64,000 nt of DNA from an uncultured Saccharospirillaceae bacterium (GTDB taxonomy: Bacteria; Pseudomonadota; Gammaproteobacteria; Pseudomonadales; Oceanobacteraceae): contig CANNFT010000008.1 in assembly GCA_947503895.1 (NCBI GenBank), positions 124,001-188,000 of the forward strand, given 5' to 3'. The notes under the pieces are model-generated. The model was not told the origin of the DNA. It saw only the letters and a list, made by a program, of their open reading frames with translations, and made no database searches. The position numbers were made by a program, and so were the translations under genes. Of this stretch, positions 54,001 through 63,378 are shown in pieces; positions within the stretch are counted from its first letter, which is position 1, and every line of letters starts with the position of its first letter.

Positions 54001-56520
54001 TTAAGGTGCCAGAGTGATTTTCCACCCTTCAAGGCTACCCGTGTCCTGACGCGCTTTGTCCTGAACGGTTAGCACCCAGTCGCCATCTAGGCTGCTAACT
54101 TCAGAGGCATTGAACGTCTTCGTGTAAGTTTTGGTGCCGGACGTGTTGTCGCTACCATTGGTTTTAACCGTAATGGTGTTGCTGCCTTTCGTTAACGTCA
54201 CAAGCAAGTCACCTTGGTATGTGTGGTTAAAGGTCGCAGAAACCGTTACGGAGCTAGCAGCGATTGAATCTGTCGCTGTAATGGTGCTGGAAATGGTGCC
54301 TAAATCTGGAATCGCAACAGAAGTTGTGTTTTCAAACTCAGTATTACCGCCAGGATTGGTGTCGCCTTCACCAATCGTCACCGTGTAATCTTCAACTTCG
54401 CCATAGTCGAAAGAACCACAAGGTACTGGAGCGGTGTTGTAGCGCATGGCTACACGCATGGTGGTGGTTGTACCGGCTGCACTGGTAGGAACAGTTAGGT
54501 TTCCTGTCACAGTCGTTTTAGACAATCCACCTGATGAGAATACTTCTTCGCCTGCATCTTCAAAGTCGCCATCTTTGTTAAGATCCATCCAAATTTTCCA
54601 GTATTCATTGTACGAACTACCACTGAAACTCGGCGTCAATGAAACGGCTGTTGAGCCTGCATTGATCGAAACGGTTTTATTGGTGAAATCAGAATAACCC
54701 GATGCGCTTGAGGTATTCGAGAAGTTGCCAACGGTGACATTAGATGCCCACTCATAGCTGCTGTTGTCGCCGCCCGCGGAACAGTAGTTTGGCTCAATAT
54801 CGCCGCCGATGGTTAGGAACTCAGCCGTCACTGCACCCCAAGTGCCAGAAGCATCTTTAGAGCGAACATAGATGAGGTGTTTGCCATCGCTTAAGCCGGT
54901 TGTATCGATCGTGCCGGTTGCACCTTCTGTTTTCTCATTGAAGCTACCATCCGTTGCGCTGAGTGGATAAGCCACTGCACCGGTTTCCCAAGGTGCTTGA
55001 TCAATGTAGTACTCAACATTGGTAATGTTTTGAGTAGCTTCGGTGCCATTACGCGTACTGAAACGTAGATCAGAAGCAGAAGCTGTGATGGTGACATCTG
55101 TACCAGCAGGTACGCCTGCGCTGCTCAAGTTGACGCTGGTGACGTCAGGACCTGATGGTGTGACGTACGGTGCACGCACCACTTTCGCTGCGTATACCAA
55201 CGCGGGTAGGTTATCTGGCTTGATTGTATTTTCGTACGTAGAGCAATCTTGGAAGAACGCTGTGCCCAGCTCAAATGTATAAGCCGGTACACCTAACTCA
55301 CCATAGCTCACACCATCGCTGGTGCCGTCTGTTGGGTATAGACCCACTGACTGTTGTGGCATGTAACCATTGTAGTTAGCGAACTTACGTCCAAGTGCTT
55401 CTAAACCCGCGGCATTAGGTGCAGGGCTATTGGTCGTGCCCCAAGGCCAAAGGATGAGTTCACTGTAAGAGTGAATATCGATATGAATCCCTGTGGTCGT
55501 TAAAGGTGCAGGGTCATTGTCATTCGGTCCTCGTAGGTCAGGCCATAAATTGCGGACATACGCTTCGATGGCTTGAGTTTCTGGCTCTGACGCGGGTGAT
55601 GGGCCACGGTAGGTGTCATTACACTGACTACCACTTGAACCACCGCTCACTGTGTTCCAACCTTCAGTAAAGTTACGGTTCAAGTCAGCACCGCGGCTAT
55701 TACTGGTTGGGCTACAGTAATTCTCGTTTGCATTTTTACGCCACAAAATACCGGTCTCTGCTTTTTTACGACCGTCTGGGTTCGTTTGCAGCATTAGGTG
55801 CACTTCGTGATGATCTAGAATCCACGTTGCATCAGCGTTATTGCCGTATCCCTCTACTAACCAGCGAGCAAAATCGAGGTTAAGAGGAGCGGTAGCGTAT
55901 TCGCGTGCGTGAATAGCGGAGTTTGCAAACAGAACTGGCTTATCACCTGTGGTGTTCTTGTTGGTCAGTTTCAATACACGAATATCAAAACCGCCAGAGT
56001 TATCTGTTTTTTTCCATGAGTCGCCGACATCTACCCAGCTCGCAAGGTTAGAGTAGTTACTGGCAATTTGCGCGGCAGCAGTAAAGGTTTCTTCAACGGT
56101 TTCGTAGCAAGCGTAACCAGGAATAGAAGTAGCAGCAGACGATGAAGACATCGCCGACATGGCGGACATGCCCATGTTCGACAAAGCATCCAATTGAGCT
56201 GAACGTTGCGTGGTCCATTCAGCAGCGTCTGATATTTCGAAGCCGAAAGATTCTAGCTTTCCGATCTCTTCGCCGGTAAGCGACATGATCATATAGCCAT
56301 CTTCTTTATTGGTTTCTAGTAATTGACCGTGAAAAGAAATGGCGGCTTTAGTCGCCAATTCCTCATTTGGGTAAATCACTTTGTAAACCGATCCTAGCTC
56401 TGCTTGTTCTTGTACAGCTAAAGAGTGTACAGAATCAGCATGTGAAACTGCGGATATGCCCGAAGACATAAGAGCAGGTATCACCAGAGACAGGGACGGT
56501 AGAAGTTTCCTGTAAGACAT
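54001..56520 (-). CDS. Secreted M14 zinc carboxypeptidase with GEVED and P-type domains
   Basis: An 839-residue exported protease. Signal peptide about 1-29; propeptide-like region to about 130; peptidase M14 domain about 135-450 with zinc ligands His204 and Glu207 (IHAREYATAP), substrate residues LNRNF at 280-284, His350 (DIHSYSE) and the general base Glu417 (YTFELGTAF). An Ig-like linker follows, then a GEVED domain (about 615-735, ending DYGEVEDYTVTIG) and a C-terminal P/proprotein-convertase-like domain (about 745-839, GDWVLTVQDKARQDTGSLEGW). Role: trimming C-terminal residues from extracellular peptides. A hairpin lies in its leader and a strong terminator follows. Confidence 0.93.
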   Translation of the reverse strand: MSYRKLLPSLSLVIPALMSSGISAVSHADSVHSLAVQEQAELGSVYKVIYPNEELATKAAISFHGQLLETNKEDGYMIMSLTGEEIGKLESFGFEISDAAEWTTQRSAQLDALSNMGMSAMSAMSSSSAATSIPGYACYETVEETFTAAAQIASNYSNLASWVDVGDSWKKTDNSGGFDIRVLKLTNKNTTGDKPVLFANSAIHAREYATAPLNLDFARWLVEGYGNNADATWILDHHEVHLMLQTNPDGRKKAETGILWRKNANENYCSPTSNSRGADLNRNFTEGWNTVSGGSSGSQCNDTYRGPSPASEPETQAIEAYVRNLWPDLRGPNDNDPAPLTTTGIHIDIHSYSELILWPWGTTNSPAPNAAGLEALGRKFANYNGYMPQQSVGLYPTDGTSDGVSYGELGVPAYTFELGTAFFQDCSTYENTIKPDNLPALVYAAKVVRAPYVTPSGPDVTSVNLSSAGVPAGTDVTITASASDLRFSTRNGTEATQNITNVEYYIDQAPWETGAVAYPLSATDGSFNEKTEGATGTIDTTGLSDGKHLIYVRSKDASGTWGAVTAEFLTIGGDIEPNYCSAGGDNSSYEWASNVTVGNFSNTSSASGYSDFTNKTVSINAGSTAVSLTPSFSGSSYNEYWKIWMDLNKDGDFEDAGEEVFSSGGLSKTTVTGNLTVPTSAAGTTTTMRVAMRYNTAPVPCGSFDYGEVEDYTVTIGEGDTNPGGNTEFENTTSVAIPDLGTISSTITATDSIAASSVTVSATFNHTYQGDLLVTLTKGSNTITVKTNGSDNTSGTKTYTKTFNASEVSSLDGDWVLTVQDKARQDTGSLEGWKITLAP

Positions 56521-57545
56521 GGTGGTTCCTTATGGTTGCTTCTCTATCCTTGAATTAGATAGATCGCAATTGATTTTTGTTATTGGATAAATATGAAGCG
56601 CTGTAAACCCCTCATACTTAGTTGCTCGAAATTGAATCACTTTTGATGATCCAAAATTTCGAGCAGCCAAAAAACTAATAACAGAATTGCTCGCTGTAAA
56701 TTAAAACTAATACTTAAACCCAAGAATTAGTACTTTAGTATGAGTTGTTTTTTAAAATGTGCGTTCCGGAATGACCGTATTCGAGTTGAAGACAAGTGAA
56801 GCGTGCTAACCCATTTTTGAAACTGAAACTACAATTTGTAAAACAATGCTCATAACGGTCAATAAATAGAATTGTGATAGAACTTCAATTTAATCGAATA
56901 AAATCAGATGAAAGTGATTTCATTCCGAATAAAGTGAGGCAAATCAGGCAGGTAGGGTGATAAGGCTATTGATGAGCGTGAAATTTATTCAATCCAGAGA
57001 AAGGGATTTTCTGAGTGAAAAATAGGCGTTGAAAATTATTTTTGAGGGCCGAATTGCTCGTAAAAAATGTACAAGGTTGTGGCGGAATAAGACTTAAAAA
57101 TGGGAAGGTTAAAAGTGGCAATGAAAAACTTGAATTGATTTTAATTTAATCAAATCTAATGCTTTGTTATTCGGCGCACTACTTTGAGGCAAAAAATTAC
57201 CCTTCTATTTGCCTATGTGAATGCATCGCTTGTCTGCAGCTTGCATGTATAAACGCTTCTGCTGCTATGGAATAGATTTGCTAGTATTACCAGTACACTG
57301 CATTACAGGGTGTTTTGTATTAGATGCACCAAAATAATGCGATCTAAGTATTAAGTCGCAGTCAAACATGTGCATCTGGTTTGGTGACGTTATAGAGGCG
57401 GACTGTTCATACGATTTGAAACGGTTGTTTGCGTGCTAAGAAACGTTTTCGGGTAGACATCGATTGCCTCATCTAGCAAGATGATCCCCGTCATTCAAGG
57501 GCCAATATTACTCAGAGATAGCCCGCAAATAGATAGGATATAAGA
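56521..57545. other. Gene-free kilobase with a hairpin leader
   Basis: Very AT-rich, no gene seen. TGCTCGAAATT (56623-56633) and its exact inverse (56655-56665) form a stem about 105-145 bases before the carboxypeptidase start, probably in the mRNA leader. GAATTGCTCG recurs at 56684-56693 and 57051-57060. No other structure recognised. Confidence 0.4.
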
Positions 57546-58436
57546 ATGCAATTAAGATTGAGGATTATCATATTGGTATGCATCTCTTTATTGAGTGCCT
57601 TTACCCTTGCTGAACCTAAAAATGTGACGCCTGAAGATGATGATCCTATCGCCAAATTAGAAAAGCCTTTGTATACCCCATTCATTGAGCGGTACGTTTT
57701 AGACGAGTTGAAGCAAATTCGAGTTGATATGACCAATCAGCGCTACGACTTAATTAAGCAAGTCACCGATCGCGAGCACACCTCTATCGACCGAGCGGTT
57801 CGATATGCCACAGACACCGTCACTTATTTTTTCTATTTGATTGCGGGTGCAACCTCGGTGCTGGTACTAGCAGGCTGGACATCGATTCGGGATATGAAAG
57901 ACAAGGTGCAATCGCTGGCGGATGAGGAAATTTCTAAACTCGTCAAAGAATACGAGCAACGATTGTTTTCCATTGAGCGTCAGTTAAACCAAAAAACGCA
58001 ACACATTGAGGAAAACCGAGAGGAAATTGAGTTGACGCAGGAAGTTCAATCTCTATGGCTAAGAGCAGGTCAGGAACACAGCCCACCAAACAAAATTCCT
58101 GTATACGACCAAATATTAAAACTGCGTCCAAACGATTGTGAAGCCATGACCTACAAAGCCGATGCGATATTGGAGATTGGTGAGCCTCAATGGGCTGCGA
58201 GCCTCTGTCATCAGGCTTTAAACATTGATCCTGATAATAGCCATGCCTTTTACCAATTGGCGTGCGCCTACACCGCTATGGAGCATTACGACGAAGGTGT
58301 GCGCTATTTGAAAGAAGCGCTTACTCGTGCTGAGACCTATCGTGATGTCATCATGAATGACTCTGCGTTAATCCCACTGCATAACTATGAGCCATTCCAA
58401 GAGATGTTAAAGGCACGAGATGAGAGTGCAGTTTAG
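57546..58436 (+). CDS. TPR protein with one membrane helix and a coiled coil
   Basis: A 296-residue protein: signal peptide about 1-22 (IIILVCISLLSAFTLAE), a periplasmic stretch, a membrane helix about 98-116 (FFYLIAGATSVLVLAGW), a charged coiled coil about 120-165 (DEEISKLVKEYEQRLFSIER) and C-terminal tetratricopeptide repeats about 175-270 (YDQILKLRPNDCEAMTYKAD, QALNIDPDNSHAFYQLACAY, GVRYLKEALTRAE). TPR helices suggest protein-protein contact on the inner side of the membrane. Monocistronic; partner unknown. Confidence 0.75.
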   Translation: MQLRLRIIILVCISLLSAFTLAEPKNVTPEDDDPIAKLEKPLYTPFIERYVLDELKQIRVDMTNQRYDLIKQVTDREHTSIDRAVRYATDTVTYFFYLIAGATSVLVLAGWTSIRDMKDKVQSLADEEISKLVKEYEQRLFSIERQLNQKTQHIEENREEIELTQEVQSLWLRAGQEHSPPNKIPVYDQILKLRPNDCEAMTYKADAILEIGEPQWAASLCHQALNIDPDNSHAFYQLACAYTAMEHYDEGVRYLKEALTRAETYRDVIMNDSALIPLHNYEPFQEMLKARDESAV

Positions 58437-58591
58437 GATTCACGTTTAGCCTCAATTATATTTGTCATTCTGATCCGTATAACGGGTAAATGTAATTTTG
58501 TTTGCACGTTATACGCATAGGAAAGAGTGATAGTACGCCATGGAACATCATAGGCACTAAGCTATATTGGTAGGCCTATTGGATAGTTTTG

Positions 58592-59662
58592 TTAGCCAAA
58601 AATAAGCACAAAAATTGGAATCAAGCTCCAAATGAGTTCCCAAAAGCTTAATGGATCTAGGCCATCTGTTGCGAGCATGCATGCAAAATACACCATGCTT
58701 AATCCGGTGATCAGACTGGATAATACGGCTAAGCTTTGCTTCCAAAAATTAGACTCAAATGGAATTAACTCCATTAAAATATTTAAAATGAGTGTAACCG
58801 CAGCGGCGGAAATAGATGTAAATTGATATCCACTGGCGATGTAATATCGTGAGCTGCCCGTTAAGCTTGCCACGCAGTGGGCGATCAATGTCACCAACGA
58901 ATACGACCTATAAGTACCACCAAAACGCCTAGAAGCTTGATAGTATTTAGACATACTCAGAGCACGTGTTGTCCCCGTTATATAACTGCTGCGCCTACTT
59001 TTAAATGTGCGTTTAAATTGTAAATTGTTATTGGTGATGGCCCTTGTCAAATGTCCCTGTTGAACGTCGATCTCTAGATCATTATTGATGTAAGAATATC
59101 GGCCTAGATTTTGAGACAGGACTTTTAAAAAATGAATACAGTTGCCCATTATGGCGGGGTTGTAATCATTGTAGAATACACCGCCACGCGTTATGTATTG
59201 TTGCAATAGATTCTGGGTGGTTGGATCCAGTTGTTTTCGAATGCGTTTCAACATTTTACGTGCGTCATTTTTGTTTAATTTAAATTCAATACAGACTGAG
59301 TCAGGACTCAGAAACATGGAGTCTTCGTCATAGTTATAACCGGTTGTAGGCTGGGTGCCTGCCTCAACGGCGCGCATCGTACGCATATCTGCCACATTAA
59401 ACATGGCCAAACGGTTTGGGTCGAATCCTACTGCATCCGCTACTTTGCCATCCATTCGAACATAGACCGCAGTGTGCCCCCATAAATTAGCAATTTGTAC
59501 TGGGTTGGTCACGAGTTGAGACGTGGTTTCAACAATGCCACGAGGTTTAGGCTGAATAATGACTCCGATGCTAAACTTGAACCTGCCATGATCAATGTGT
59601 TTTTTAGGGGACTTAAATACATAAGCCAACGGCAACATTTCTTTAATTAGGTCGTAGCACAT
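58592..59662 (-). CDS. Unknown protein with permuted papain-like signature and C-terminal membrane helices
   Basis: A 356-residue protein with a clear binding site (AGAGGG before the ATG). WGHTAVYVRMDGKVADAVGFDP at about 62-83 and MGNCIHFLKVL at about 171-181 follow the order His then Asn-Cys of circularly permuted NlpC/P60 (YiiX-like) hydrolases, with Cys as candidate nucleophile. The C-terminal part has about three membrane helices (SISAAAVTLILNILMELI, LAVLSSLITGLSMVYFAC, LIWSLIPIFVLIFG). A secreted toxin, a membrane hydrolase or a phage-like effector are all possible. It shares direction with two other unknown genes upstream. Confidence 0.55.
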   Translation of the reverse strand: MCYDLIKEMLPLAYVFKSPKKHIDHGRFKFSIGVIIQPKPRGIVETTSQLVTNPVQIANLWGHTAVYVRMDGKVADAVGFDPNRLAMFNVADMRTMRAVEAGTQPTTGYNYDEDSMFLSPDSVCIEFKLNKNDARKMLKRIRKQLDPTTQNLLQQYITRGGVFYNDYNPAIMGNCIHFLKVLSQNLGRYSYINNDLEIDVQQGHLTRAITNNNLQFKRTFKSRRSSYITGTTRALSMSKYYQASRRFGGTYRSYSLVTLIAHCVASLTGSSRYYIASGYQFTSISAAAVTLILNILMELIPFESNFWKQSLAVLSSLITGLSMVYFACMLATDGLDPLSFWELIWSLIPIFVLIFG

Positions 59663-59704
59663 AATGCCCTCTAATTGATGATGTGTGTGGGTTTAACAAT
59701 TTGA

Positions 59705-59818
59705 CTAAAGCTCGTTTTACTGGGCTTTAGAATTCGTTATCGGCTTAGTTTCAATTTCCATGTCAAAAGCTACGCTAGCCCGTTATGAAACTTTGACCCA
59801 AAATTCAATAACAGGCTA
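59705..59818. repeat. Two hairpins between the unknown genes
   Basis: CTAAAGC/GCTTTAG (59705-59730) and TAGCCCGTTAT with ATAACAGGCTA (59776-59818, one mismatch). The second lies 30 bases past the stop of the 93-residue gene, so that transcript may end or be processed here. No T-runs. Confidence 0.45.
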
Positions 59819-59847
59819 AACATAAATAATCGTGGCTGATAATGAGT

Positions 59848-60129
59848 TTAATTTTTTGTTACCTTATATTTGATTGGGCCAACATAAGTATTCACGGTTA
59901 GTGGTGCCCAGTTGTTATTATTCCCATCATGATAATAAATTGTTTGATTGCTGTTATAGTGTCCCCCAGGCACTCTGGGTGCATCTCTTGTTAATAATAC
60001 ACCCGTCGCACCTTGAGGAACCGAGTTGTTTGGCCCTGGGTTACCATCCCACTCAATTTCGTTTACTGGGGTTGAATGTGTTCCATCTGCATTTGGGGAT
60101 ACGTTACCCCCAATTAATTTAAAAGACAT
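59848..60129 (-). CDS. Small beta-rich hypothetical protein
   Basis: A 93-residue protein with a strong binding site (AAGGA, 6 bases before the ATG). Rich in Gly, Asn and Pro (GGNVSPNADGTHST, NPGPNNSVPQG, YYHDGNNNNWAP), with no signal peptide, membrane helix or cysteine. Probably an all-beta fold. Part of the minus-strand group of unknown genes; not recognised. Confidence 0.6.
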   Translation of the reverse strand: MSFKLIGGNVSPNADGTHSTPVNEIEWDGNPGPNNSVPQGATGVLLTRDAPRVPGGHYNSNQTIYYHDGNNNNWAPLTVNTYVGPIKYKVTKN

Positions 60130-60281
60130 ATTTTTTCCTTTTTAGTTAATTTTAATAATTGTTATAGGCTTCCTTCATTGTCTATAACAATTGACTCTTG
60201 CTTGCTTTATGTGGATTAAAACGATCCTTTGGTCATTTCTTCCGTGTCTAATCAGATCCATTGAATTTTGTTGTTTTCCTG

Positions 60282-60980
60282 TTAATCATCGGACAGTAAG
60301 ATGGCATTTTCTTCCGAATTAGAATAACTCTGTGATGAAGTGTCACTGCTATCTTCATCGTCAATAAAATCGGAATAGACATCATCTGATAGTTCTTCTA
60401 GCAACATATCGGTGAATTCAAGTGCATTTTCCATGTTGATATAAAATGAAATTTCTTCTGAATTTCCCTCCGGAAAAACCGGTTCAAACCCTTCTATTTC
60501 TGAGGATGCTTGTTGTTCTAATTCGAGTAATTCAGCAACGCTGTTTTCTTTATAAAAGTCGTTTATGTAAGTGGTCACAGCAGAAATTTGATCACGAATA
60601 GATTGACGTTTTCGTTGCTCTTCACCGCCATCGAACGTGACAGTGGGTGACGCTAATTCTGGGTTTTTAGACACTCTAAATCGCCGATTTAAAATGTCGA
60701 GCATGGCGGGGTAAGTATCCGGATTAAATAAGTATTCAAAGGTGTTAGAGTCGGGTAATTTGGCTTGGCTATCAGTGTTGAATACTATTACATTTGTATT
60801 CCAATTGCATAATTCATCGAAGTCCAGTTGATCTTGAGCTTTTTGGGGTTCTGAATTTTGCGAGTCCTGATTGCTAATTGCCGGGTATAAGCTGTCAATC
60901 GTTGTGATAAATTCTAAATTGTCCATATCGAATTCGTTTAGTGTGTTTAATGAATGATAAAGGAGCAAAATGAATGCCAT
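60282..60980 (-). CDS. Acidic hypothetical protein
   Basis: A 232-residue, strongly acidic protein (EDSSDTSSQSYSNSEEN near the end; EEISFYINMENALEFTDMLLEE). No membrane helix or known motif. Start uncertain: ATG 60980 or ATG 60926, neither with a good binding site. First of three minus-strand unknown genes; low sequence complexity at the C-terminus suggests disorder. Confidence 0.5.
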   Translation of the reverse strand: MAFILLLYHSLNTLNEFDMDNLEFITTIDSLYPAISNQDSQNSEPQKAQDQLDFDELCNWNTNVIVFNTDSQAKLPDSNTFEYLFNPDTYPAMLDILNRRFRVSKNPELASPTVTFDGGEEQRKRQSIRDQISAVTTYINDFYKENSVAELLELEQQASSEIEGFEPVFPEGNSEEISFYINMENALEFTDMLLEELSDDVYSDFIDDEDSSDTSSQSYSNSEENAILLSDD

Positions 60981-61481
60981 TTGATTACTGAAGTGTTTGC
61001 AGAGGTAAAAAGTTGAATAATATGTCTGTTTCTATTTAGACAGATGGTAGGTGAATGTAGAGTGGGGATAATTAAAGGGTGAGCACGAATGAAATTGTGT
61101 TTTATTCGCTTAATGCATGTAATAAATAGACGTGTGCTCTATAGAATAGCCATTCATATTTAATGGGTTATAAGCAAAAATAGAATAATGATGACATGTC
61201 GCAAACGCCTCATTGAAACTCCTTTTCGTGTTATGGATATGGACTGAACTGTCCAATGAATGAAACCTATTGGACGGCTGAGTTGTACATAAAAAATTAA
61301 ATCGTGAAGGAAAAGGTACGCCACTGACAACCCTGTGATTTCTGAAATTCATGTCTCTGCAATTCATATTTATACAATTTGTGCACTGAGAAACGTGAAT
61401 AGCACGGGCAATCTCACTAAAAAGTTACTGACTTTACTGCATGAATATCCAAGTATTCACACAGCAAAACAATTAGCGCAT
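60981..61481. other. Gene-free stretch with overlapping small hairpins
   Basis: GTCCAAT/ATTGGAC (61251-61275) and GGAC/GTCC (61241-61254) compete for the same GTCC, and TGAATA/TATTCA (61442-61459) lies 22 bases past the deaminase stop. The minus-strand frame at 61110-61367 has no binding site or family pattern and is not counted as a gene. Confidence 0.4.
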
Positions 61482-62867
61482 TCAATCCTTTGAGAATAAA
61501 ACCTGCGCCGCTTTATGATGGCGGTGCATGAGTGCTTTCACGTCACCACCCAACCATTCGCCGTCTTGAACTTTCCATTCCCCTGCAATCATGACCGCGT
61601 CTGCGCGATGTGCGCCACATAAAACCAAGGCCGCTAATGGATCATGACTGCCACTAAATCTGGGTTCATCCAGCGTATATAAAGCGATATCGGCTTGTGC
61701 ACCGATACTCAAATGGCCAATGTTATCGCGGCGTAATAGTTCGGCCGAGCCTTTTGTTGCGAGGTGCAATGCATCTAGGTGCGTAAACTCGTCTGCATCA
61801 TAGCGCAATCGCTGAATCAGCAGTGCCTGCCTAACTTCTTGCATTAAATTACTGTGGTCATTGGATGCAGAACCGTCTACACCTAGACCTACTCTGACAC
61901 CAGCATTTTGTAATGCCTTGACTTTACAAATTCCAGACGCCAATACCATATTAGAAGAGGGGCAGTGGCATACGCCAACATTATGCTGTCCTAAGCGCGT
62001 AATTTCTTCATCGTTAAAATGAATGCCGTGGGCCAGCCAAGTTTTATTCGTCATCCAATTTACCGACTCCAAATAATCCACTGGGCGTAAGCCAAATCGT
62101 TTTATGCAAAATTCGTTTTCATCTTCCGTTTCGGATAGATGAGTATGCAGGCCGACGTTGAAACGCTGCGCTAATTCAGCGCTTGATTTCATCAACTCTG
62201 GCGTGACGGAAAATGGCGAGCAGGGTGCCAATGCAATCTCGATCATTTTATACGGATCTTTCTGATGGTATTGCTGAATGAGTCGTTCGCTGTCGGCCAT
62301 AATGACCGCTTCATTTTGCACGACAGATTGTGGTGGAAGGCCTCCTTGATCATGGCCCAAACTCATCGAGCCACGCGTAAACGTAGCGTTTATACCCAGT
62401 TTTAAGGCTACTTTTACTTGAATATCGATGGCGCTTTCAAGACCGGCCGGAAATAAATAATGATGATCGCTGACGGTTGTGCAGCCACTGAGTAGTAACT
62501 CAACCATAGCCATTTCAGTGGCTAACGCGTGCTGCTCAGGCGTGAGTCGTGACCAAATGGGGTAAAGTGTTTGTAGCCACGGAAAGAGCTTTTTATTTAA
62601 GGCTGGAGGGCAGGCACGTGTGAGTGTTTGATAAAAATGATGATGTGTATTGACCAGCCCGGGTGTCACCACATGATTGGAGGCATCAAATACTTGATTG
62701 TAAGGCTGCGTCGGTTGCGATCCTTTTGCGACAAGCTCAATGATTTTCCTACCCTGAATGAGTAAACCATTGTCAGCATTGAGTGCGTTGGCGGTGTATA
62801 TTGCTTTGGGGTTTTTAATCCACAGGATAGGGGAATGTAAATTTTGGTTGGAAGGAGAAAGAGACAT
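61482..62867 (-). CDS. 8-oxoguanine deaminase (AtzB/SsnA-type amidohydrolase)
   Basis: About 461 residues from the ATG at 62867 (AAGG upstream); an in-frame ATG at 62894 is less likely. Metal-dependent amidohydrolase: VTPGLVNTHHHFYQTLTRA (metal His84 and His86, counted from the longer start), SGCTTVSDHHYLFPAGLE, RGSMSLGHDQGGLPP, LHTHLSETEDE, WLAHGIHF and GLGVDGSASNDHSN. These match the 8-oxoguanine deaminase family, which converts 8-oxoguanine to urate and ammonia. Inferred role: recycling oxidised purines. The next gene upstream on the same strand is an ABC ATPase, about 510 bases away. Confidence 0.9.
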   Translation of the reverse strand: MSLSPSNQNLHSPILWIKNPKAIYTANALNADNGLLIQGRKIIELVAKGSQPTQPYNQVFDASNHVVTPGLVNTHHHFYQTLTRACPPALNKKLFPWLQTLYPIWSRLTPEQHALATEMAMVELLLSGCTTVSDHHYLFPAGLESAIDIQVKVALKLGINATFTRGSMSLGHDQGGLPPQSVVQNEAVIMADSERLIQQYHQKDPYKMIEIALAPCSPFSVTPELMKSSAELAQRFNVGLHTHLSETEDENEFCIKRFGLRPVDYLESVNWMTNKTWLAHGIHFNDEEITRLGQHNVGVCHCPSSNMVLASGICKVKALQNAGVRVGLGVDGSASNDHSNLMQEVRQALLIQRLRYDADEFTHLDALHLATKGSAELLRRDNIGHLSIGAQADIALYTLDEPRFSGSHDPLAALVLCGAHRADAVMIAGEWKVQDGEWLGGDVKALMHRHHKAAQVLFSKD

Positions 62868-63378
62868 GTCATGTACCTTATGCAAAATGTACATGGATGA
62901 CGGGCAGCCGAACCATGCACTAATGAAACATCAGAACATGGCAGTGATAGTACTCAGCGTTAGCTGAATGACCTTTGTTAATCTGCCAGAGCAACGTGTG
63001 CATCCTAGCAAAGCGTAGATGAGAAATCCAGATGGGGATGGGATGGTATCTGTACGCTATCCGTCACAGTGGAGCGACCAGATACAGAGACAATGGGTTG
63101 AATTTTCAGTCCCTGACAGACACTGGTTAAATTGAACTTAAATAAATGAAGCTTTTAAGTATTGACGGCCGAGTATTGCTCTTCAGTAGGGCTCTATAAC
63201 GTCAAAATCCAGTATGAGATATTTCCAATATTCAAAAAGTTTTAATAATGCGTTAACAGTATTCAGCGCCCAAATGATTTAAATGGTTGTACTTTCTTTG
63301 TTAGAAAATCGTCTCGCTGCACAGGTTGAATGCACAGCGCGTTAGATTTTCCCAAGCTTTTATCTATCCGTACAACCA
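62868..63378. other. Intergenic stretch, nothing firm seen
   Basis: The 3' side of the ABC ATPase and the promoter region of the deaminase. No convincing terminator, operator or small gene was found. Confidence 0.4.

Noticed and set aside
61190-61215. Third copy of the TGTCGC motif near the deaminase
   Set aside because: Only GACATGTCGC is present; the flanks do not match the motif shared by 12172 and 49607.
61110-61367. 85-codon minus-strand frame before the deaminase
   Set aside because: No binding site, improbable composition, and it overlaps small hairpins.
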